Positions 16,428 to 25,598 of a DNA stretch of 64,000 nucleotides are shown piece after piece (position 1 is the stretch's first letter; each line of letters starts with the position of its first letter). The translations under genes and the position numbers were made by a program. Under the pieces are notes generated by a model that ran no database searches, was not told the DNA's origin, and saw only the letters and a list, made by a program, of their open reading frames with translations. The stretch lies in assembly GCA_964605185.1 (NCBI GenBank), contig CAZSBF010000006.1, positions 1-64,000 on the forward strand, in the 5' to 3' direction. Source of the stretch: JACRIM01 sp964605185 (GTDB lineage: Bacteria > Planctomycetota > Phycisphaerae > UBA1845 > UTPLA1).

Positions 16428-17916
16428 AATTCGGTGCTTCCTCAGTAATGACGAGGTTGTGCGGGTGGCTTTCGGTCATGCCTGCCCCGCTGACGCGCAC
16501 AAACCGCGCGTCCTCGCGGAGGGCCTCGATGCTCGGGGTTCCGCAGTAGCCCATCCCGGCCCGGAGGCCGCCGACGAGCTGGAAGGTCAGTTCGGCCAGT
16601 TTACCACGGTAGGGTACCCGGCCTTCGACGCCTTCGGGGACCAGTTTGTCCCGTTGTTGCGTCCCACCCTGACTGTATCGGTCGGAACTGCCCGCGACCA
16701 TTGCCCCGAGCGACCCCATCCCGCGATATTCCTTGAAACGGCGGCCTTTCCAGAACACCAGGCTGCCCGGCGACTCATCCAGACCTGCAAAGAGCGATCC
16801 AATCATGACGCAATGGGCCCCGGCGGCGATGGCCTTGGTAATGTCCCCGGAGAAACGGATTCCGCCGTCGGCAATCACGGGGATGCCGGCGTCGTTGGCG
16901 ACCGAGCACACATTAAAGATGGCGGTGACCTGTGGGACACCGACGCCGGAGACGATGCGGGTGGTGCAGATGGAGCCGGGGCCGATGCCGACCTTGAGGG
17001 CATCCGCGCCGGCTTCGATCAGGTCGATGGCGGCTTCGGCCGTGGCGATGTTGCCGGCGATGATGTCGATGGTGTGGCGTTTGCGAATCTCGCGAACGGT
17101 CTGGATGACGTTCTCGCTGTGGCCATGGGCGCTGTCGACGGAGATGACATCGGCGCCGGCCTGAATGAGGGCGTCAACGCGTTCGAACTCGTTTACGCCG
17201 ACGGCAGCGCCGACGCGAAGCCGGCCGCGCTGATCGCGGCAGGAATTCGGGAACTGGCGGTTCTTGTCGATGTCTTTGATGGTGATCATGCCGACGAGTC
17301 GGCGCTGGTCGTCGACAAGGAGCAGTTTTTCGACCTTGTGGCGTTGAAGGATCTTGTCGGCATCGTCGAGCGAGGTGTTCGGAGGGGCGGTGACGAGGTT
17401 TTCCTTCGTCATGACCTCTTCAACGCGAAGACTTGGTTGACGTGCTGCGGTGCGGGCCTTGGACGCATCGACGGGGTTGTGCTCCATGAACTTCATATCG
17501 CGGCGCGTCAGGATGCCCACGATTCTTCCGTTGTCGGTGGTGATGGGGACGCCGGAGACATTGTGCAGGCGCATCAGTTCGGCGGCGTGATCCACGGTGT
17601 CCGTTGGTCGGAGGGTGACGGGGTCGAGGATGACGCCGTTGGCGCTTCGTTTGACCTTCTCCACTTCGCGGCACTGGGCCTCGATGGTGAGATTCTTATG
17701 GATGATGCCCATGCCGCCCTCTTGGGCGAGGGCGATGGCGAGGCTGGCCTCGGTGACGGTGTCCATGGGGGCCGAGACGAGGGGGATGTTGATGATGATG
17801 TTTCGCGTGAGATGGGTGCGGACGTCGGTGTCGCGCGGAACAACGGCGCTGCGCGCGGGCACAAGGAGGACGTCGTCGAAGGTAATTGCGTCGCCGATGA
17901 TCTTGCTTTGCGGCAT
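16399..17916 (-). CDS. guaB: IMP dehydrogenase
   Basis: A 505-aa cytoplasmic enzyme oxidising IMP to XMP with NAD+, the committed step of GMP synthesis. Features are the N-terminal TFDDVLLVP motif, a central CBS pair (about residues 95-210, ILTRRDMKF), the catalytic loop GIGPGSICTTR with the nucleophilic Cys near 313, and the flap GSLGAM plus RYSQGG. Length and order are standard. It is preceded by a 378-base gap and followed, with overlap, by a lipoprotein gene. Confidence 0.97.
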   Translation of the reverse strand: MPQSKIIGDAITFDDVLLVPARSAVVPRDTDVRTHLTRNIIINIPLVSAPMDTVTEASLAIALAQEGGMGIIHKNLTIEAQCREVEKVKRSANGVILDPVTLRPTDTVDHAAELMRLHNVSGVPITTDNGRIVGILTRRDMKFMEHNPVDASKARTAARQPSLRVEEVMTKENLVTAPPNTSLDDADKILQRHKVEKLLLVDDQRRLVGMITIKDIDKNRQFPNSCRDQRGRLRVGAAVGVNEFERVDALIQAGADVISVDSAHGHSENVIQTVREIRKRHTIDIIAGNIATAEAAIDLIEAGADALKVGIGPGSICTTRIVSGVGVPQVTAIFNVCSVANDAGIPVIADGGIRFSGDITKAIAAGAHCVMIGSLFAGLDESPGSLVFWKGRRFKEYRGMGSLGAMVAGSSDRYSQGGTQQRDKLVPEGVEGRVPYRGKLAELTFQLVGGLRAGMGYCGTPSIEALREDARFVRVSGAGMTESHPHNLVITEEAPNYAVEHMVEI

Positions 17917-18203
17917 GGCGGCACCCCGGCTGGCGAAATGGGCTTGCGGGGCATTCTAGTCGAATGGTTGTTTCGGACAAGCAGGGCTGTGTAAAGAAGT
18001 GTTGGGGTTGCTGTGTATCTTGAGTTCGGTTTTTCCATGTGACAAAAGCGACGTCTTAGACTGAGGCTACGGTTTTCTTGGTGAAAACGGCCCAATGCGA
18101 ATCCCGAGCTGCTGGGTTCCGGAGGGCTCAATGTGTGAGACAAATACGGAGTCAATGTGAACCGAATCTGACTGTCGGGAGCCAGTGGAGTCCGCGAATC
18201 TCG

Positions 18204-18232
18204 TTGAGTTATAGATGTTGAAATGTTATCAT
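18204..18232 (+). promoter_or_regulatory. Sigma-70-type promoter for the Kelch gene
   Basis: TTGAGT (18204-18209), exactly 17 bases, then TATCAT (18227-18232), about 62 bases upstream of the ATG at 18295. This is the clearest signal in the 378-base gap 17917-18294; a guaB promoter must also be here but I could not pick one out. Confidence 0.5.
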
Positions 18233-18294
18233 GGCGAGCCGTAGTTCCGTCAGGGCTACGGCCATTCCGCACGACGGGGTTTTTGGAGCGGGCA

Positions 18295-19575
18295 ATGAAT
18301 CATCTAAAATTCGATTTCAAGCCATGGTGCCGTTTCTTGGGGTTTTCCGTTTTAGTCATGGGTTTGCTTACCAATTCTGCACGTGGCCAGTCATGTGACA
18401 ATTGGGTTTATCGAGAGATCCCGTCTCCCTCCCAACGATGGGGTACTTGCCTGTCTCATGACAATGACCGGGGTGTAACAACTCTCTTTGGGGGATATGC
18501 GTTTGACGGCCGCAACAATCAGACTTGGGAGTGGAACGGCATCATTTGGCTGCAGCGCACGCCCGTTAATTCACCTTCGCCGCGTTTCGTACACACAATG
18601 GCCTTCGATAGCGTGAGGCATGTTACGGTCTTGTTTGGCGGTGTGGATATCACGAATTCGTATAGTGCTGAGACTTGGGAATGGAATGGAACAAACTGGG
18701 CGCGACGTTTTCCCGCTAATTCGCCTTCGTCACGTGGCTATCACGCGATGACTTTTGACAGCGTTCGGGCGCGCACGGTTTTGTTCGGTGGATATCGCGA
18801 CGGCTTTGGATACAACGGAGAAACGTGGGAGTGGGATGGCACAAACTGGGCCCTTCGGCCGGCGCCTACATCACCATCGCCGCGATACGATGCTCGCATG
18901 GCATACGACAGTGTTCGCGGGATGTGCGTTCTTTTTGGAGGCTATTTTTCCGGCACATATTTTAGCGATACCTGGGAATGGAGCGGCGCGTCCTGGGTGT
19001 TACGAACACCCGCAAATGTGCCGGCACCTCGTTCCAGCCACGCCATGGCCTTTGATCAGATTAGGGGCGAAACGCTCTTGTTCGGTGGCACGAACGGCGC
19101 TCGACTCAATGACACATGGGTATGGGATGGCAACGACTGGAGTTTACGCTCGCCACCCGACGTGCCGTCGCCTCGCGCATGGCATGGCATGGTCTTTGAG
19201 CCAGCGCGAAAGTCGCTTGTGCTTTTTGGGGGCAGCGGCTCTGTAAGCACGTACCTTGGCGATACTTGGACTCTTTTGAACAACAAAATCCCCTCAATTA
19301 TTAAGGCGCCTGTTAATCAAAGTACATGCCCCGGAGACGGCGTTTCATTTCATGTGGCAGCCAGTGGAACTCCCCCTCTCCATTATCAATGGAGAAGGCG
19401 TGGGGTTTATTTGACCGACGGCCCTCGGATTACAGGGGCTGGATCCTCGAGTCTTGTTATGAGCAGCGTGGTTGACCTCGGTCCTTATGATGTTGTGATC
19501 TCTAATTCATGCGGCAGCATAATGAGCCCACCAGTTCTCGTTGAATTTTGCACGAATGCCGTTCCCGTTGAGTAA
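18295..19575 (+). CDS. Secreted Kelch-repeat protein with C-terminal Ig-like domain
   Basis: A 426-aa exported protein. The signal peptide ends near SARGQS (about residue 35). Six Kelch-type blades of ~52 residues follow (recurrent S-P-R-x-x-H-x-M-x-F-D, VLFGG and TWEW), forming a beta-propeller at about 45-330. An Ig-like domain follows (about 345-420, HYQWRRRG and YDVVISNSCG). Kelch propellers mediate extracellular binding; the partner is unknown. The ATG at 18295 has GGAG 7 bases upstream; the open frame upstream to 18223 is not needed. The gene is visibly less GC-rich and uses more A/T-ending codons than its neighbours, suggesting recent acquisition. Confidence 0.85.
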   Translation: MNHLKFDFKPWCRFLGFSVLVMGLLTNSARGQSCDNWVYREIPSPSQRWGTCLSHDNDRGVTTLFGGYAFDGRNNQTWEWNGIIWLQRTPVNSPSPRFVHTMAFDSVRHVTVLFGGVDITNSYSAETWEWNGTNWARRFPANSPSSRGYHAMTFDSVRARTVLFGGYRDGFGYNGETWEWDGTNWALRPAPTSPSPRYDARMAYDSVRGMCVLFGGYFSGTYFSDTWEWSGASWVLRTPANVPAPRSSHAMAFDQIRGETLLFGGTNGARLNDTWVWDGNDWSLRSPPDVPSPRAWHGMVFEPARKSLVLFGGSGSVSTYLGDTWTLLNNKIPSIIKAPVNQSTCPGDGVSFHVAASGTPPLHYQWRRRGVYLTDGPRITGAGSSSLVMSSVVDLGPYDVVISNSCGSIMSPPVLVEFCTNAVPVE

Positions 19576-19750
19576 CCAAGCGCACTCGAACACATTTGTC
19601 AGCAGCGGATTCCTTTTGATTCTTGTCTCAGAGTGTGTTATTCAATATTCAGGCTCCCCGTAACAGGCTCCGAGGCTTCCCAATCTACCCCTTTGCTTTT
19701 CACAACGCCTTACCCTTAATGAATCCACATACACTCCGGGCGGTTCGTGC

Positions 19751-22741
19751 TCAAGGGGGTTCATTGAATTGTGTTGTTGGCGCTTTGTCGCCGAGGGCGG
19801 TCCACAGTGGGCTGGCCGGGTAGCGAACACGCAGGTTGCGGAGTATCGCCGTGGATGTGTCGGCGGGCGCTGCGACGATCAGATCGGTTGCTGCGCGAAA
19901 AGCGGCCGCATCGTCATTAGCGGCGATGGCGGCGTGAACGAGTGCGGCAAGGGCGCGGGGATTCTTTGGCGACCGTTCGACGGCGCGGCGGGCGAACCGG
20001 ATCGCGTCGGCCGTTCGCGTGGTCGTTCCGAGGCAGCGAAGGGCGACGTCGGCGTTGGCGTTGGAGCGTCGTTCCGGAATGCGATCGCCCGCAATGTTCA
20101 GGCGCGACAGTTGCAGTGTGATGGCCGACTCATTTCCTGCGGCGATAAGGACGAGCAGGCGGGTGTCGCCGAGCGGGGCGACGAGCGGCGTGTTTGCATC
20201 GGCGCCCCCGCCGCTTACCCGGTCCGCCTGCGCGAGTTGCTCCAGGCAGGCGGCGGTGTCGGCAAGCGGGTCTGCGGCGATCCGGTAGCGTGCACCTTCG
20301 TGCAGCGCGGCGGAATGCGCGGCAGCGAGGCGTGAACCGGCGGCGCGGTACATCGTGATCGCCTTGTCGATGATGGCAGCGGCCTCGGCGGGGTTTCCGG
20401 AGAGCGCCTTTGCCAGCGCGGCGGCGCGAAGGGTCTCGGGCGAAAGCTTGTCGCGCCATTTTTCCGGCGGAAGCCCGGCGTCCTGCGTCGCGATGGAGTA
20501 CAGATCATTGAGCGCCTGCGTGAGATCGCCCATCGCGGGGAGCTGGCGGAAGAGAGTGACGAAGTCGTCGCCGAACTCGCCGCCGCGCAGGAGGCAGCGC
20601 AGCCAGTTGATGCGATCCAACGCGGTCGCGCCGGCGTGCACCTTCCAAAGGGCCTGCACGCGGCTGATAAGGAAGGGGTCGTCCTTCTGGCTCTGCGCGA
20701 GGGCGCTGAGCATTCTCATTTGCGCATCCTGCTCGGACTGTTCGAGGCTGGCCTTCGCGGCGGGCTCCGTTGCCTGCTTTGCCATGCGCTCAAAGGCGCG
20801 GGCGCGGTTGAGATACAACTCGGTCGCGATTCGGCTGACCTGCAGGAACCGGGGGACGTCGCGTTCGAGGCTTACGATTCGAACCAGCGCATCTTCGGCC
20901 GCAGCCATTTGCAGATTCGTCGGCGGGCCGTCCGAGGCTCGGAGGGCATCATCGAACACTGAGTTGCGCGCCGAGGCCGCGATCATGCGAGCCTGGGCGC
21001 GTTGGAATGGGTCGAGGAACCAGTCGGCCGCGAAGTCGGCGTGGGCCATCGCGGACACGGCCAATTGCCCATCGACATCGCGCGCGGCGGTGTAGCGGGC
21101 CAAGGCGGCCCGCCAATCCTGCACGCCGCGGAAACCGAGTGCGAGCGCAGAAGCGATTACGAATACGCCGCCGAGTTTGACGGTGCCGACGCTGAGGCTC
21201 TGATCGTGCTCGGCCACGCGCGGCGGACGCACGATGGTGCGGGCCATGGCCCAGAGCGCGGCCCAGACGGTGAGAAAGATCGGCGGTAGGCCCGGCTCGC
21301 GGATGGCGGGGTTCGTGCATTGGTCGACGACGCCAGCGACGAGTGACGCGCCGAGCGCCGCGGCGAGGTAGCGATCGGCGGCGGACATCGTGCGGTCGCA
21401 GAATTGAACGGTGCGCACGAGCGTGATGATGATGGCGACGAGGTAGGCGATTGCGCCGACGAGGCCGAGGTCGCAAAGCAGTTCGAGGAATTCGTTATGG
21501 GCGTGGCCGGTCCAACTCCAGCCGTCGAAGCGGAGGATGCCGGGGTCATCGAGTTGATCCTCGCGAGCGAGTTGGCCGGCGAGCATGGAATACGCCCCGT
21601 CACCGTTGCCGGCGATTGGTTTTTGGAAGAAGAGGGTGAGTGCATACGGCCATTCATAGAGCACACGGCTGCGGATGGAGGCGGTTCGCTGGCCGGAGGC
21701 GTCGGCCTGGAGGGCGCGGTGAAGGAGCGCGCTTCCGGCGAGGGCGGCGAGAATCGTGCCGAGAAGAAGCAACCGTCGCGTGAGGCGGCCAGTGAGGAAG
21801 ACGGCGAGGGCGATGAATCCCGCGATAGCGCCGAGTTGGGCCGAGCGGGCACGGGTGAGATAGAGCGCGGCGGCGAGGAGAAAAAGGCAGAGAAGGCTTG
21901 AGGCTTGCGTCAAAAGTCCTGAGTCCTGAGTCTTGAGACCTGAGGGCTCGCCGGGCCTGTCCAGTGTCGAGTTCGATTGGTTGCTCTTGTTGCCAAGGAT
22001 GAACGCGATCGCAAGGAAGAGGCCGGGGAGCAGGCAGGCGCCGAGCCAGAGTTCGTTTCCGAGGGGATAGGCGAGGCGCCGGCCCGGCGTCATGCGAATG
22101 GCGTAGTAGGCCAGTGAGAGCGCGGCGGTCAGGGCGAGTGCGCCGAGCAACGCGGCAGCGAGGGTGCGGGCGTGGCGGATGCGAAGCATGGCGGCGAGTG
22201 GCCAGAGCCATGCGGTCTGTAGGAAGCGAGCGTACATCTGCCCGCGGCACATGTCGGGTGCGTGGGAATAGGTGGAGCTGAAGAAACTGACAAGCAGGAG
22301 CAGTAGCCACCAGAAGTATGGGCTGGCGGCGCGGGCTTTGAGATCGAGCAGGTCGTCAACAGTGAGTCGTGGCGTGCGCGCGGCGAGAATCATCCGCAAT
22401 CCGGCGACGAGAGCGATGCAGGCCGCCCCGAGGTAGAAGGCAAGATTGCGGACTTCGATGCCGCGGGCCGTGGGGTAGTTTCCGGAGAGGCCGAGCGTAT
22501 CGACGATTCGCTTGAGGATGGTCGTGTCATTTCGGTGTGCCTCGCTGAAGGTGGATGGCGAGGTGAGCAGGCAGTTGGCGAGGAGAGCCAATGCTGCGAT
22601 GACGACCATCGCCGTTGAGAAGGTGCGTGCGGCGGGTGAGTCGTCGTTCAAGAAGCCCGGCGGTGCCAGCGGGATGGGCGGGGCGGAACTCTGTTCTGCC
22701 GGTGCGGGGCCGGCGGGATCAGGCAAGGGTTCGTCTGGCAT
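19751..22741 (-). CDS. O-antigen-ligase/polymerase-like membrane protein with TPR tail
   Basis: About 996 aa. Roughly ten or more hydrophobic segments fill residues 40-550. The Wzy_C hallmark is HAHNEFLELLCDLGLVG, preceded by FFQKPIAGNGDGAYS. The C-terminal ~400 residues are Ala-rich and helical with TPR-like spacing. Such proteins polymerise or ligate O-antigen or exopolysaccharide at the periplasmic face. The ATG at 22741 is chosen because an earlier start runs in the radA frame region with a low-complexity N-terminus; it still overlaps the radA end by 23 bases. A heptamer repeat inside the gene encodes a loop (21915-21942). Confidence 0.8.
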   Translation of the reverse strand: MPDEPLPDPAGPAPAEQSSAPPIPLAPPGFLNDDSPAARTFSTAMVVIAALALLANCLLTSPSTFSEAHRNDTTILKRIVDTLGLSGNYPTARGIEVRNLAFYLGAACIALVAGLRMILAARTPRLTVDDLLDLKARAASPYFWWLLLLLVSFFSSTYSHAPDMCRGQMYARFLQTAWLWPLAAMLRIRHARTLAAALLGALALTAALSLAYYAIRMTPGRRLAYPLGNELWLGACLLPGLFLAIAFILGNKSNQSNSTLDRPGEPSGLKTQDSGLLTQASSLLCLFLLAAALYLTRARSAQLGAIAGFIALAVFLTGRLTRRLLLLGTILAALAGSALLHRALQADASGQRTASIRSRVLYEWPYALTLFFQKPIAGNGDGAYSMLAGQLAREDQLDDPGILRFDGWSWTGHAHNEFLELLCDLGLVGAIAYLVAIIITLVRTVQFCDRTMSAADRYLAAALGASLVAGVVDQCTNPAIREPGLPPIFLTVWAALWAMARTIVRPPRVAEHDQSLSVGTVKLGGVFVIASALALGFRGVQDWRAALARYTAARDVDGQLAVSAMAHADFAADWFLDPFQRAQARMIAASARNSVFDDALRASDGPPTNLQMAAAEDALVRIVSLERDVPRFLQVSRIATELYLNRARAFERMAKQATEPAAKASLEQSEQDAQMRMLSALAQSQKDDPFLISRVQALWKVHAGATALDRINWLRCLLRGGEFGDDFVTLFRQLPAMGDLTQALNDLYSIATQDAGLPPEKWRDKLSPETLRAAALAKALSGNPAEAAAIIDKAITMYRAAGSRLAAAHSAALHEGARYRIAADPLADTAACLEQLAQADRVSGGGADANTPLVAPLGDTRLLVLIAAGNESAITLQLSRLNIAGDRIPERRSNANADVALRCLGTTTRTADAIRFARRAVERSPKNPRALAALVHAAIAANDDAAAFRAATDLIVAAPADTSTAILRNLRVRYPASPLWTALGDKAPTTQFNEPP
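21915..21942. repeat. Heptanucleotide tandem repeat AGTCCTG x4 inside a gene
   Basis: AGTCCTG AGTCCTG AGTCTTG AGACCTG followed by AGG, within the O-antigen-ligase-like gene and read as a Ser/Gly/Leu/Gln-rich loop. Almost the same array lies at 61201-61228 in another membrane-protein gene. Confidence 0.85.
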
Positions 22742-24152
22742 CGGAGAGGCTTCCACAGGCGAGTAACTGTATACCATTCTCCAGCTTCGCGGGTGTGCGC
22801 GGCTTGGCGTCGCGACCGGCGACGGCCTGAGGCAGAATGAACTGCTTGAAGCCGACGCGCCCGGCTTCGGAGATGCGCTGGCGTTGGTGGTGCACGGGGC
22901 GGAGTTCTGCACCGAGTCCGAGTTCGCCGCAGACCACTGTCCCCGACGGCAAGGTGCGGTTGGTCATGGCGGAGATGACGGCGAGAGCGATGGCGAGGTC
23001 GGCGGCGGGCTCTTGCACACGGACACCGCCAACGACATTCACGAATACATCTTGATCGCCCACGACGCAGTCAGCGTGTTTTTCGATGACGGCAAGAATC
23101 ATGGCGACGCGGCCGGAGTCGACGCCGGTGGCCTTTCGCTTGGCGGAGCCGAAGACGGATTGGGCGCAGAGTGCCTGGACCTCGACCAAGAGGGTGCGCG
23201 TGCCTTCGCAGGCCGCGAGGATGATGGAACCGGGGCGCGGCTCGCGCTGCTCCTGCAGAAAGAGCTTCGATGGATCTGCAACCGGGATGAGCCCGGCATC
23301 AGTGATTTCGAAGATTCCGAGTTCGTCGGTGCTGCCGAAGCGGTTCTTGATGGTGCGAATGATGCGGTGGGAGTGGTAGCGGTCGCCTTCGAAATAGGCG
23401 ACGCAGTCGACGAGGTGTTCGAGGATCTTCGGCCCGGCGATGGCGCCGTCCTTGGTGACGTGGCCGACGAGCAGCAACGAGAAGTTCAGTTGCTTGGCGA
23501 GCCAGATAAGTCGCGCGGCGGAGTCGCGGAGTTGTGTGGCGGAACCCGGCGCGGAGGACATGTCGGGGCGATAGACCATCTGAATCGAGTCGATCATGAC
23601 GACTTCGGGGCGCTCTTTTTCGAGCAGGTTCGCGATGATGTCGAGGTTTGCGGTGGCCGATGCGAGCATGGGGGGCGCGTTAGATTTTGTAGTGGTAGCC
23701 TGAGCATCGGCGCTTTCGGGTTGGGTTAGATGCAAGCGGTCGGCGCGGAGGCGGATCTGGCCGAGGGATTCTTCGCTACTGATGTAGATGGTCTTATGGC
23801 CCTTCGTGGCGAGGGCGTGGCCGACTTGCAGGAGAAGCGTGGACTTGCCGATGCCGGGGTCGCCGCCGATGAGGATGGCGGAGCCGGGGACGATTCCACC
23901 GCCGAGGACGCGGTCGAACTCGCCGATGCCGGTGGGGTAGCGTCGGGTAGAGGCAGGGTTGATGTCGTCGAGTGGCGCGGCGACCGGCTGGTCGGTAGAT
24001 GCAAGGATCGGCCGATGCAGGTCTTCGGCGACATCGGTGATCGTTTGCTCGACGAGGCTGTTCCACTCGCCGCAGTCGGGGCATTTGCCCATCCATTTGG
24101 TCTGGGCGCGGCCGCAGTTGGAGCAGATGAATTGGGAGTGTCGTTTGGCCAT
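22719..24152 (-). CDS. radA: DNA repair ATPase RadA
   Basis: A 477-aa RecA-like protein that helps process recombination intermediates (branch migration). An N-terminal C4 zinc finger (CSNCG ... CPDCG, about residues 10-28) is followed by Walker A GGDPGIGKST, Walker B-like VVMIDSIQ, the RadA-specific KNRFG motif and a C-terminal Lon-protease-like domain. A short insertion rich in A/T/S/N (~150-165) precedes the DIIANLL helix. The ATG at 24152 is normal. Its 3' end overlaps the membrane-protein gene downstream. Confidence 0.96.
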   Translation of the reverse strand: MAKRHSQFICSNCGRAQTKWMGKCPDCGEWNSLVEQTITDVAEDLHRPILASTDQPVAAPLDDINPASTRRYPTGIGEFDRVLGGGIVPGSAILIGGDPGIGKSTLLLQVGHALATKGHKTIYISSEESLGQIRLRADRLHLTQPESADAQATTTKSNAPPMLASATANLDIIANLLEKERPEVVMIDSIQMVYRPDMSSAPGSATQLRDSAARLIWLAKQLNFSLLLVGHVTKDGAIAGPKILEHLVDCVAYFEGDRYHSHRIIRTIKNRFGSTDELGIFEITDAGLIPVADPSKLFLQEQREPRPGSIILAACEGTRTLLVEVQALCAQSVFGSAKRKATGVDSGRVAMILAVIEKHADCVVGDQDVFVNVVGGVRVQEPAADLAIALAVISAMTNRTLPSGTVVCGELGLGAELRPVHHQRQRISEAGRVGFKQFILPQAVAGRDAKPRTPAKLENGIQLLACGSLSDARRTLA

Positions 24153-24176
24153 GAGGATCTGTCGTTCACACCTGAG

Positions 24177-24458
24177 CTATTGCGAAGAGTGCCGGAGAAG
24201 CCTTAGCGATTCCTCGCTCATTTCACCGAGCTTTCGCGACAAGTCGTGAGTCATTGGAATCCTGATGTAATTGACTCCAAAAGCAAAGAGGACGCGATGG
24301 CTTTGCCTAATCACGAGCCACACTCGTCCCTTTCGCCGGCAGAGCATTGCAGAGGTGCCGCTTTTCACCAACGCATGCGAGTCTTCGCCCAGTGATCCGA
24401 ACTCTCGAACAACTTCTCCGAGAAAGAGCTTGCGTTCAAGCCAACCGAAAAGGCCCAT
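24177..24458 (-). CDS. Small protein of unknown function, upstream of radA
   Basis: A 93-aa protein starting MGLFGWLERKLF. The ATG at 24458 has GAGG 5 bases upstream; a longer version from 24509 lacks such a site. It is basic, with an amphipathic N-terminus and a beta-like middle (RVWLVIRQSHRVLFAFGVNYIR). The stop is 24 bases before the radA ATG on the same strand, so it probably shares its transcript. No family recognised. Confidence 0.55.
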   Translation of the reverse strand: MGLFGWLERKLFLGEVVREFGSLGEDSHALVKSGTSAMLCRRKGRVWLVIRQSHRVLFAFGVNYIRIPMTHDLSRKLGEMSEESLRLLRHSSQ

Positions 24459-24543
24459 GGCATCCTCACAGGTACAATAGTCCGCGGTCGCTCCTTGGTG
24501 CAGTATCATACAGCGGCTATTGAGGGGGTAACCGGATTCATAA

Positions 24544-25554
24544 ATGGCTATTAACGCAACACCCATGTACGCCAAGGCCGAGGAGCGATATCGCTCGGCG
24601 CATTCGCCCGCGGACAAGGTCGCGGCGTTGGAGGAGATGTTGCGGCTCGTTCCCAAGCACAAGGCGAGCGAGAAGTTGCAGGCGCAGCTCAAGGAGAAGC
24701 TCAAGAACGCCCGCGAGACGATGGTGAAGAGCCAGGCGGCCAAGGGCGGCGGCCACGGGCCCGGCGACCTGTTCAGCATTCCGCGGCAGGGAGCGGGGCA
24801 AATCGTGCTGCTCGGTGCGCCGAATGTCGGCAAGAGTTCCATCGTCGGGGCGCTGACGGCTGCGAAGGTGGAGATCGCGGAGTTCCCGTTCAGCACGCAT
24901 GCGGCGGTGCCGGGGATGGGGCGGCATGAGGATGTGCCGATTCAGTTGGTGGATATGCCGCCGATCATGGATGGGCACGCCCAGCCGGGGATGATGAATG
25001 CGTTTCGGTCAGCGGATGTGGTGCTCGTAGTGATCGATCTGGCGGCCATCGAGTTGATCGACCAGTACGAGCAGTGCCTGAAACTGCTGACGGATCATCA
25101 CCTGCGGCCGGTGTCAAAGCCGGTTCTGGAGTTTGATGAGGATGAAGAGGCGGCGATCCCGAAGCGCGTGCTGGTTGTCGCGAACAAGATTGATACGCCG
25201 GGGGCGCAGGACAATTTCGACGGATTCAAGGAACTGGTCGGCGGGGATCTGCGGATGATCCCGGTGTCCGCGAAGACAGGTGACGGCCTGCCGGCGATGA
25301 TGGCGGCGGTGTTTGAATTGCTAAACGTGATTCGCGTCTATGCGAAAAAGCCGGGCAAACCGGCGGACAAGGAGTCGCCGTTTATTCTGCCGACGGGGGC
25401 GACGATTCACGATATGGCGCATTTGGTGCATCGAGAGTTGGCGGAGAAGCTCACCACGGCCCGCATCTGGGGCGGCACGGTGCACGACGGGCAGCAGGTT
25501 CATGCGACGCATGTGTTGACGGATAAAAATGTGGTGGAGCTGCACTTTCCCTAA
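24544..25554 (+). CDS. DRG/Obg-like GTPase with C-terminal TGS domain
   Basis: A 336-aa putative ribosome-associated GTPase. A helical N-terminus (about 1-75) precedes the G domain: G1 GAPNVGKSS (~96-104), G2 region FPFSTHAAVPG, G3 DMPP, where the usual Gly is Pro, G4 NKID and G5 SAKTG. A TGS domain (about 265-336) ends the protein. The order matches archaeal/eukaryotic DRG proteins, which occur in some bacteria. The Pro in switch II may alter hydrolysis. Start ATG 24544, with GAGGGGG upstream at a longer spacing than ideal. It diverges from the small gene upstream of radA. Confidence 0.85.
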   Translation: MAINATPMYAKAEERYRSAHSPADKVAALEEMLRLVPKHKASEKLQAQLKEKLKNARETMVKSQAAKGGGHGPGDLFSIPRQGAGQIVLLGAPNVGKSSIVGALTAAKVEIAEFPFSTHAAVPGMGRHEDVPIQLVDMPPIMDGHAQPGMMNAFRSADVVLVVIDLAAIELIDQYEQCLKLLTDHHLRPVSKPVLEFDEDEEAAIPKRVLVVANKIDTPGAQDNFDGFKELVGGDLRMIPVSAKTGDGLPAMMAAVFELLNVIRVYAKKPGKPADKESPFILPTGATIHDMAHLVHRELAEKLTTARIWGGTVHDGQQVHATHVLTDKNVVELHFP

Positions 25555-25598
25555 GGGCTCGAAATCGCGAGTGGCCGCCACCTTGAGGAGGATTTGTC

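Noticed and set aside
24509..24896. Longer version of the 93-aa gene upstream of radA
   Set aside because: It would run into the divergent GTPase gene; the ATG at 24458 has a proper ribosome site.
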